A stretch of DNA of 64,000 nt, taken from positions 62,001-126,000 of the forward strand of contig CAYQAL010000001.1 in assembly GCA_964415465.1 (NCBI GenBank). Direction: 5' to 3'. Made by a program: the position numbers and the translations under genes. The stretch's first letter is position 1, and each line of letters begins with the position of its first letter. The notes beneath the pieces were generated by a model. That model was not told where the DNA came from. It worked only from the letters and a program-made list of their open reading frames with translations, and did no database searches. Below are positions 58,913 through 64,000 of the stretch, one piece after another. Source of the stretch: JAGOTP01 sp964415465. GTDB taxonomy: Bacteria > Patescibacteriota > Patescibacteriia > 2-12-FULL-60-25.

Positions 58913-60313
58913 ATGCCACGAACGATGATTCGCGAGACGGTGAACCAGATTGGGGAAACCGTGACCTTGAAAGGTTGGATCCATTCACGCCGAGACATGG
59001 GAAAGTTGGCGTTTTTGGATCTTCGCGATCGTTCAGGAATCGCGCAGGTTGTATTGGTGCCAGCCGAGCTCACCGAAACGAGCCGAGAGGCGATGAAAGA
59101 GCTCCGTTCGGAATATTGCATTTCTGTTACCGGGATCGTGCAGAAACGCGGCGAAAAACAAATCAATCCAGACCTTCCAACGGGAACCGTTGAGATTTTG
59201 GCGAAGGAGCTTGAGGTGCTGAATCCTTCCAAAACTCTTCCCTTTGAAATTGAAAACACAGCTGGTATTAATGAAGAGTTGCGCTTGAAACACCGTTACC
59301 TTGATTTACGCAGTCAGCGCATGCGAAAAAACCTCGAGCTACGCGATAAACTCATCACGTTTTTCCGGGACTTCTTGCATGGAGAAGGATTTATCGAAAT
59401 TGAGACACCTATTCTCACAAAGGGTACTCCAGAAGGATCGCGTGAATACCTTGTTCCTTCTCGTTTGCATGATGGACAGTTCTACGTACTTCCTCAGTCG
59501 CCTCAGCAGTTCAAGCAGTTGTGTATGGTCGGAGGATTGGAGCGATACTTCCAGATCGCTCGCTGTTTCCGCGACGAAGACCAGCGTGGCGATCGTCAAC
59601 CAGAATTTACTCAGCTCGATTTGGAAATGTCATTCGTGACTCAGGAGGATGTGCTTCAGTTGAACGAGCGCATGATGATTGAAATGGTGAAGCAAGTTGC
59701 TCCAGAAAAGCACATTGCGCAGATTCCATTCCCACGAATTAGCTATCGCGAATCGATGGAGACATATGGAAACGACAAACCAGACCTACGTGTAAACAAG
59801 AATGATCCGAACGAATTGGCGTTTTGCTGGGTCGTGGATTTCCCGATGTTCGAAGACGATGGAGAAGGTGGCGTACAGGCCGCTCACCATCCGTTCTGCA
59901 TGCCTCACCCGGATGATCTTGAATTGCTTGAGACGGAACCGATGAAGGTTCGGGCTTCTTCGTATGACTTGGTATTGAACGGATATGAGCTTTCGTCTGG
60001 CTCGATTCGTATCCATAAGCGTGAATTGCAAAATCGTATTTTCCAGTTATTGGGTTTACCTGACGATTTGATCCAAGCACGATTTGGTCACATGTTAGAA
60101 GCCTTTGAATTTGGCGCTCCACCTCATGGCGGAATGGCACCTGGAATCGATCGTATCGTGATGATCCTGGCGAATGAACCAAACATCCGTGAAGTCATTC
60201 CGTTTCCAAAGACAGGAGACGCACGCGATCCGCTTATGGGCGCGCCTTCACCAATTGAAGAAAAGCGCCTCGTTGAAGCGCATATCGCTCTTCGTCCAAC
60301 GGACAAGAAATAA
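58913..60313 (+). CDS. aspS: Aspartyl-tRNA synthetase lacking the GAD domain
   Basis: 466 residues from the ATG at 58913. N-terminal OB fold (about 1-105), then the bacterial-type class II core: GGLERYFQIARCFRDEDQR (motif 2), QPEFTQLDLEMSF, and GMAPGIDRIVMIL (motif 3). Bacterial AspS is about 590 residues because of a GAD insertion; here YGNDKPDLRVNKNDPNELAF passes straight to WVVDFPMFE, so the insertion is missing. Whether it is discriminating cannot be read; asnS present nearby suggests it is. Confidence 0.94.
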   Translation: MPRTMIRETVNQIGETVTLKGWIHSRRDMGKLAFLDLRDRSGIAQVVLVPAELTETSREAMKELRSEYCISVTGIVQKRGEKQINPDLPTGTVEILAKELEVLNPSKTLPFEIENTAGINEELRLKHRYLDLRSQRMRKNLELRDKLITFFRDFLHGEGFIEIETPILTKGTPEGSREYLVPSRLHDGQFYVLPQSPQQFKQLCMVGGLERYFQIARCFRDEDQRGDRQPEFTQLDLEMSFVTQEDVLQLNERMMIEMVKQVAPEKHIAQIPFPRISYRESMETYGNDKPDLRVNKNDPNELAFCWVVDFPMFEDDGEGGVQAAHHPFCMPHPDDLELLETEPMKVRASSYDLVLNGYELSSGSIRIHKRELQNRIFQLLGLPDDLIQARFGHMLEAFEFGAPPHGGMAPGIDRIVMILANEPNIREVIPFPKTGDARDPLMGAPSPIEEKRLVEAHIALRPTDKK

Positions 60314-60331
60314 GAGTCGCTGTTCTTTCTC

Positions 60332-61042
60332 ATGTCCTTTGCCGTACGACTCGCCGCATTCGAAGGTCCTTTGGACCTTCTTTTGCAGCTCGTTGAATCG
60401 GCCAAGCTTGAGATCACGGATGTTTCGTTGATTGAGGTGACGGAACCGTTTCTCGCACACCTCGAGGAGCATCGGGCGAGCATTCCCACCGAAGAGCTCG
60501 CCGACTTCTTGGTGATTGCCTCAAAGTTGGTCTACTTGAAGTCGAAGGCCTTGCTCCCAACGCTCGTTGATCCCGCGCTCGAAGAAGGGCCAGACTTGGC
60601 TTCACAGCTTCGCGCCTATCAGGCGTTTGCGAATGCGGCCAAGCAATTCGCGGAACGTCTACGCACAGGTGTCGGTGCCTACAGCCGTGCGAAAGCCATG
60701 ACACCTCCCTTGGATCTCCAAACATCACTCCCAGCTTCGTGTACGGTTGAGGCGCTGCAAACGGTGTATCTGGGTATCATCAAACGGCTTCAGCCCGTCC
60801 TTCGCTTGCCAAAAGTAGCGATCGAGCGCGTCGTAACGATTGAAGAGAAGATGTCGTCGCTCGTCACGCGCGTCCGAAGCGCGATGCGTGTGTCCTTCCA
60901 TCGTTTTCTGGCTGAATCAGAAACGCGCATGGAGGCGGTCGTGTCGTTCTTGGCCTTACTTGAGCTTCTCCATCGTCACGAAATTAAGATTGAGCAACCT
61001 GACTTGTTTGCCGATATTCATGTGTCTTCGCATTCCGTATGA
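60332..61042 (+). CDS. scpA: Segregation and condensation protein A
   Basis: Kleisin subunit that bridges the SMC dimer. 236 residues. The N-terminal domain with FEGPLDLLLQLVESAKLEI and DFLVIASKLVYLKSKALLP is diagnostic; a C-terminal winged helix (about 160-230) follows. It overlaps scpB by ATGA. Confidence 0.95.
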   Translation: MSFAVRLAAFEGPLDLLLQLVESAKLEITDVSLIEVTEPFLAHLEEHRASIPTEELADFLVIASKLVYLKSKALLPTLVDPALEEGPDLASQLRAYQAFANAAKQFAERLRTGVGAYSRAKAMTPPLDLQTSLPASCTVEALQTVYLGIIKRLQPVLRLPKVAIERVVTIEEKMSSLVTRVRSAMRVSFHRFLAESETRMEAVVSFLALLELLHRHEIKIEQPDLFADIHVSSHSV

Positions 61043-61596
61043 ACTCCCTTGATCGACGCATCGAAGCGATTCTCTTCGCCATCGCCCGACCAATTCAACA
61101 AAAAGAACTGGCTACGATGTTGTCTGCATCTCCAGACGAGATTCGTGTCGCCAGCACTGAATTGAAGGAGCGTCTTGAGGTATCAGCGAGTGGCCTTCAG
61201 CTCGTGATGCAGGGGAATGAACTCGAACTCGTGACCCATGGTGACATGGGAGAGGATGTACGCTTGGCGTTGAAGCAGGAAGCGTCGTCTGAATTGTCCA
61301 AAGCGGCGCTCGAGACGCTCGCGATCTTGGCTTACCGTGGTCCGCTCACTCGTCCAGAGATCGAACAGGTTCGTGGGGTTCAATCTGCGCTTATGTTGCG
61401 CAACCTGATGCTTCGTGGACTGGTTGAACAGCACGACGAAGAACGCCTCGGCCAGCCAACCTATCGTGTGACGCTGAACTTCTTCAAGCAGCTCGGTCTG
61501 ACCTCGGCTGACAGTCTTCCAGACTACGAAACCCTTCGCCATTCGCCGACCGTCGTCCAGATCCTCGACGAATTAACGGCTCCAAAGGTATCATAG
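61039..61596 (+). CDS. scpB: Segregation and condensation protein B
   Basis: 185 residues with two winged-helix units: IEAILFAIARPIQQKELATM at the start and ETLAILAYRGPLTRPEIEQVRG in the second, both typical of the family. It binds the middle of ScpA in the SMC complex. It is coupled to scpA and followed after 5 nt by the carboxypeptidase gene. Confidence 0.95.
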   Translation: MNSLDRRIEAILFAIARPIQQKELATMLSASPDEIRVASTELKERLEVSASGLQLVMQGNELELVTHGDMGEDVRLALKQEASSELSKAALETLAILAYRGPLTRPEIEQVRGVQSALMLRNLMLRGLVEQHDEERLGQPTYRVTLNFFKQLGLTSADSLPDYETLRHSPTVVQILDELTAPKVS

Positions 61597-61601
61597 ACCC
61601 C

Positions 61602-62543
61602 ATGTTTGCCGAGTCCTTTGTGACGTTGGGCGCACTGCTCGCCCTTCAAGCCCCGCTTGCCCGGGATTTGCCAACCGCCATCGCGGCTGTTGATGCGCTC
61701 CCTGCGGCTCGCTACGTTGCCCCAGCCGCTCCCGTTCCAAAGAAAACCGAGGTTGAGCGCTTGGGGATCGACGTTTCGGCGGAGTCAGCGTGTGTGATCG
61801 ACGTGGCGACGGGCCGCATCCTCTTCGAAAAGGACGCCAACAAACCACACCCAATCGCAAGCCTCACGAAGCTCATGACGGCGATGACCCTGCTCGACGA
61901 TCGTCCGGACATGAAAGAGATGCTCACGGTTCTCCCAGGAGATGACCCGCGCGAAGGAAAAACGGTCTTACCAATCGGAGGAAGGTTCACTCGTGAAGAA
62001 TTGTTCGATTCGCTTTTGATTGGATCCGTGAATATCGCTGGCAACACCTTAGCGCGTTCCTCGGAAGGGGGAATGGAAGGGTTCGTGAAGCGCATGAATG
62101 AAAAGGCGAAAGAGCTCCATCTCTTGCAGGCAACATTTGTTGAACCAACCGGTCTTGAGCCAGCGAACCAAGCTTCCGCGCGTGATGTGGCCACGATTCT
62201 GCGTATGGCTTTGTCCTATCCAGAAATTCGCGAAACAACAGAGCGCTCAGCGTTAACCCTGCCGAACCGTGCCACGGGCAAGCCTATCGAGATCAGTTCA
62301 ACGAACTTATTGCTTGGATCATTCCTCAATAAGAACCCGTATCGGATCGTGGCTGCAAAAACCGGCTCATTGCCAGAGGCGGGGTTCTGTCTCGCTCAGG
62401 CCACACGTAAGGAAGGGGCGGGTGAGGTGATCTCGGTTGTGTTAGGTAGTAATAATTATTTCGCCCGTTTCCAGGATGCGAAAGCCCTGACCTTTTGGGC
62501 CTTCGACGCCTATCGCTGGCCCACCAATCCAAGAGCCCAGTAA
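61602..62543 (+). CDS. dac: D-alanyl-D-alanine carboxypeptidase (S11, PBP5-like)
   Basis: Trims the terminal D-Ala from wall pentapeptides. 313 residues with a hydrophobic N-terminus (about 1-20) as signal. The active-site motifs are SLTK (87-90), SVN (142-144, where PBP5 has SGN) and KTG (about 250). The C-terminal PBP5 stalk domain is absent or very short. It completes an operon with scpA and scpB. Confidence 0.92.
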   Translation: MFAESFVTLGALLALQAPLARDLPTAIAAVDALPAARYVAPAAPVPKKTEVERLGIDVSAESACVIDVATGRILFEKDANKPHPIASLTKLMTAMTLLDDRPDMKEMLTVLPGDDPREGKTVLPIGGRFTREELFDSLLIGSVNIAGNTLARSSEGGMEGFVKRMNEKAKELHLLQATFVEPTGLEPANQASARDVATILRMALSYPEIRETTERSALTLPNRATGKPIEISSTNLLLGSFLNKNPYRIVAAKTGSLPEAGFCLAQATRKEGAGEVISVVLGSNNYFARFQDAKALTFWAFDAYRWPTNPRAQ

Positions 62544-62725
62544 TATCAGGCTAAGGTAACCTGCTTCTTGCCAGGATCCCAGCTGATTGTTAGACTCGAG
62601 TCCGTTCGAAAAGAACCGTTTGCGTGTAGTGTCTGTTCGTTATTGCGAAGCAAAGCGCAGGCGTGACGCAGACCCAAGTGAGCGCCGTAGGCGTGAACGG
62701 GTGGTCAGCGTCACTAGCCGAGCAA
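62544..62725. other. Intergenic region with dyads, no ORF
   Basis: 180 nt between the carboxypeptidase gene and tRNA-Met. Contains GTCTG/CAGAC and GCG-rich repeats reminiscent of the loop of the element at 57424-57550, but I cannot support a defined RNA. Confidence 0.3.
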
Positions 62726-62802
62726 GGCGGGGTAGCTCAGTTGGTTAGAGCGAAGGACTCATAAGCCTTAGGTCGGCGGTTCGATTCCGCCCCCCGCTAC
62801 CA
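62726..62802 (+). tRNA. tRNA-Met (anticodon CAT, elongator-like)
   Basis: Acceptor GGCGGGG/CCCCGCT, D stem GCTC/GAGC, anticodon loop CTCATAA (CAT) on AAGGA/GCCTT with one mismatch next to the loop, T arm with TTCGATT, encoded ACCA. The paired 1-72 position excludes an initiator. It could be an Ile tRNA with lysidine; I cannot separate the two. Confidence 0.85.
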
Positions 62803-62804
62803 AC

Positions 62805-62838
62805 AAACCCATCCGAGAAATCGGGTGGTTTTGTTTTT
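62805..62838 (+). terminator. Terminator after tRNA-Met
   Basis: AACCCATCCGA pairs with TCGGGTGGTT around a GAAA tetraloop, with one bulged C, followed by TTGTTTTT. Confidence 0.85.
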
Positions 62839-62876
62839 AGGCGAATTCTGCTACTCTCTTGGCATTCAATGAGCGT

Positions 62877-63353
62877 ATGTTCATCACGACCCATGCTCTG
62901 ATCGGTGCGTTAGTGGCAAACGCGTTTCCTCATCATCCGGTGCTGTCCTTTGGCTTGGGTATGGCGTCACACTTTTTGACGGATATCATCCCACACGGAG
63001 ATTCAAAGCTGTATAAAGACTACATCAGTGGTTCCAAGAAAAAAGTTCGTAAAGCCTTTGCGTATGTTCTGTTGGATGGAGTGGCCGCTATTTATACGGT
63101 TTTGTTTCTCTTAAACGTTGGTTCGGCGCCAGATCGCCTCACATTATCGCTCGGTATTGCTGGTGGTGTCTTGCCTGATTTGTTGGTTGGATTGTACGAA
63201 GTAACGCGAATCCCAGGGTTGCGTTGGTTTCATCGCCTTCATTTCTTCTTCCATAACTTGATTACGTCTCGCAAAGGGGATGTGGCGTTTCACTCGGGGT
63301 TGGCGATTCAATTTGGATTACTGGCACTCGTCTGTGTAAAGCTGTTTGATTAA
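62877..63353 (+). CDS. Membrane protein, YdjM/DUF457-like putative metal-dependent hydrolase
   Basis: 158 residues from the ATG at 62877. THALIGALVANAF, ASHFLTDIIPHGDS and FHRLHFFFHN give a set of His and Asp residues near membrane segments, as in the membrane-bound hydrolases of the YdjM/DUF457 type. About three hydrophobic segments. Function of the family is poorly known. An extended -10 (TGCTACTCT) is about 25 nt before the ATG. Confidence 0.68.
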   Translation: MFITTHALIGALVANAFPHHPVLSFGLGMASHFLTDIIPHGDSKLYKDYISGSKKKVRKAFAYVLLDGVAAIYTVLFLLNVGSAPDRLTLSLGIAGGVLPDLLVGLYEVTRIPGLRWFHRLHFFFHNLITSRKGDVAFHSGLAIQFGLLALVCVKLFD

Positions 63354-63362
63354 TTGTCTTGA

Positions 63363-63392
63363 TTGACAGAAGCGGGTGATGTTCGCTAGGAT
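63363..63392 (+). promoter_or_regulatory. Promoter of tRNA-fMet
   Basis: -35 TTGACA, 18-bp spacer, -10 TAGGAT, followed by ACGGCCAC as before tRNA-Leu. Confidence 0.75.
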
Positions 63393-63410
63393 ACGGCCAC
63401 GACAATTTGT

Positions 63411-63487
63411 AGCGGGGTAGAGCAGCCAGGTAGCTCGTCGGGCCCATAACCCGAAGGCCGCCGGTTCAAATCCGGCCCCCGCAACCA
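63411..63487 (+). tRNA. Initiator tRNA-fMet (anticodon CAT)
   Basis: Initiator hallmarks: unpaired A1-A72, GCGGGG/CCCCGC acceptor, GGGCCCATAACCC anticodon arm with three consecutive G-C pairs, T arm TTCAAAT, encoded ACCA. Confidence 0.95.
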
Positions 63488-63562
63488 AGTGAAACACATC
63501 GTGAAAGCGGTGTGTTTTTCTTTTTGTTCTCTCAGATATTCGATAAGTTTTGTATTCTAATA

Positions 63563-63591
63563 TTTACTTTTTCCTCGGGCTGGCTTATGCT
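63563..63591 (+). promoter_or_regulatory. Promoter before the high-GC gene at 63666
   Basis: TTTACT (63563-63568), 17-bp spacer, TATGCT (63586-63591). Confidence 0.5.
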
Positions 63592-63665
63592 ATTCGCTAT
63601 TCCTTGGGTCTCAAGGGACAAAACTCGAGAAGGTCGGAAGCAGCCTCAAGAGGAGGGATTGGGAC

Positions 63666-64000
63666 ATGGCGAAGACGGCGGCCAGTGTGCGTTCAGCTCC
63701 ACAGTCTCAGATCATGGTCGCAGCCTCGGCTGACGAGACGGCGGAGGACATCATCCTCCACGCGCTCAAGCCCTGGACGCGGGGTGTTCGTCGGCGGACC
63801 TTGAAATGGTCCGCGAGGAAGGAGGATGAGAAGAAGCGCCAAGCCGCTGAGTCCGAGCTCCCGCCCCAGCGCCTGCAGATCCTGCGAGCGCTCGCCACGC
63901 TGGTGGCAGTCTCGTCGGACGACGTCGAGCACGGCTACACGGCCACCCAGATCCTGGCGTTCGGCCTGGCGCTCTACCCCGACTCCCTCCTGTTCCAGGA
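63666..64000 (+). CDS. Hypothetical high-GC protein, 3' end cut by window
   Basis: At least 111 residues, open at the window edge. It begins MAKTAASVRSAPQSQIMVAA after the Shine-Dalgarno AAGAGGAGGG. The visible part is helical and charged (TLKWSARKEDEKKRQAAESE), with a hydrophobic helix near the end (TATQILAFGLALYPDSLLF). No family recognised. Third codon positions are nearly all G or C, in contrast to the genes just upstream. Position directly behind tRNA-fMet suggests insertion there. Confidence 0.6.
   Translation, partial: MAKTAASVRSAPQSQIMVAASADETAEDIILHALKPWTRGVRRRTLKWSARKEDEKKRQAAESELPPQRLQILRALATLVAVSSDDVEHGYTATQILAFGLALYPDSLLFQ

Noticed and set aside
63512..63733. 73-codon ORF before the high-GC gene at 63666
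   Set aside because: Its usable ATG lies within the -10 box of the promoter, and the SD-led frame from 63666 is better supported.
1..64000. Recoding of UGA as glycine or tryptophan, known in some Patescibacteria
   Set aside because: Many genes end cleanly in TGA, including in 4-nt ATGA overlaps, and no conserved protein continues through an in-frame UGA.
1..64000. CRISPR arrays, prophage or insertion sequences
   Set aside because: No regular repeat-spacer pattern, no transposase or integrase gene, and no phage structural genes were seen.

Overview
The window looks like a chromosomal segment of a small-genome bacterium of the Candidate Phyla Radiation (Patescibacteria, Parcubacteria-like). 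This is an inference. It rests on a DUF5671 membrane protein, a PriA without its ATP-binding motif, an aspartyl-tRNA synthetase without its GAD insertion, a DHH phosphoesterase with a broken active site, many short-leader genes without a Shine-Dalgarno (SD) sequence, and the absence of biosynthetic operons. The standard code fits: UGA ends many genes cleanly.

Layout. 1-6.9 kb: DUF3048 protein (cut by the window edge), PrmC, tRNA-Val, a high-GC lipoprotein, a GT-B-like protein, DUF5671 and pilin-like membrane proteins, EngB. 7-13.3 kb: malic enzyme, FtsE-FtsX with a membrane-anchored HExxH protein, class II photolyase. 13.3-24.6 kb (minus strand): oligoendopeptidase F, NUDIX, ABC-F with a tiny basic protein, then an ECF sigma factor, a candidate anti-sigma protein, DUF5666 proteins, a MacA/MacB-type export system and an SPFH protein. 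24.6-31 kb is accessory: tRNA-Gln, an AT-rich pair including a trypsin-like protease, a high-GC two-gene unit, a SulP transporter, a 1.35-kb GC-rich transcription unit of tiny ORFs, and a thermonuclease. 31-47.9 kb: Fmt, Def, degenerate PriA, LigB/MEMO-like protein, secreted wall proteins, an envelope glycosyltransferase module, HIT, MurA, CtpA, NUDIX, a lytic transglycosylase and a DHH protein. 48-63.5 kb: ValS, TyrS, ArgS, AsnS and AspS, two unusual tRNAs, bactofilin, lipid-kinase-like protein, ScpA, ScpB, a D-Ala-D-Ala carboxypeptidase, tRNA-Leu, tRNA-Met and tRNA-fMet.

Two kinds of genes are interleaved. Ordinary genes have moderate GC, extended -10 promoters (TGnTAnnnT) close to the start codon, and no SD. 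A second set (about 2.5-3.25, 15.7-15.9, 26.1-26.9, 28.9-30.25, 55.4-55.86 and 63.6-64 kb) has very GC-rich codon ends; most have clear SD sequences, and the five with visible 3' ends other than 28.9-30.25 kb finish in long hairpins. The most striking is 28.9-30.25 kb on the minus strand. A consensus promoter (TTGACA, 17 bp, TATATT) precedes five ORFs of 8-12 codons. Two encode the same nonapeptide MLLSRDPFM with only synonymous differences, three share a WRD-aromatic core, and the last is joined by a GTGA overlap to a 79-codon ORF. They are interspersed with tetraloop hairpins. I recognise no described system in it and propose it as the main candidate for a new one.
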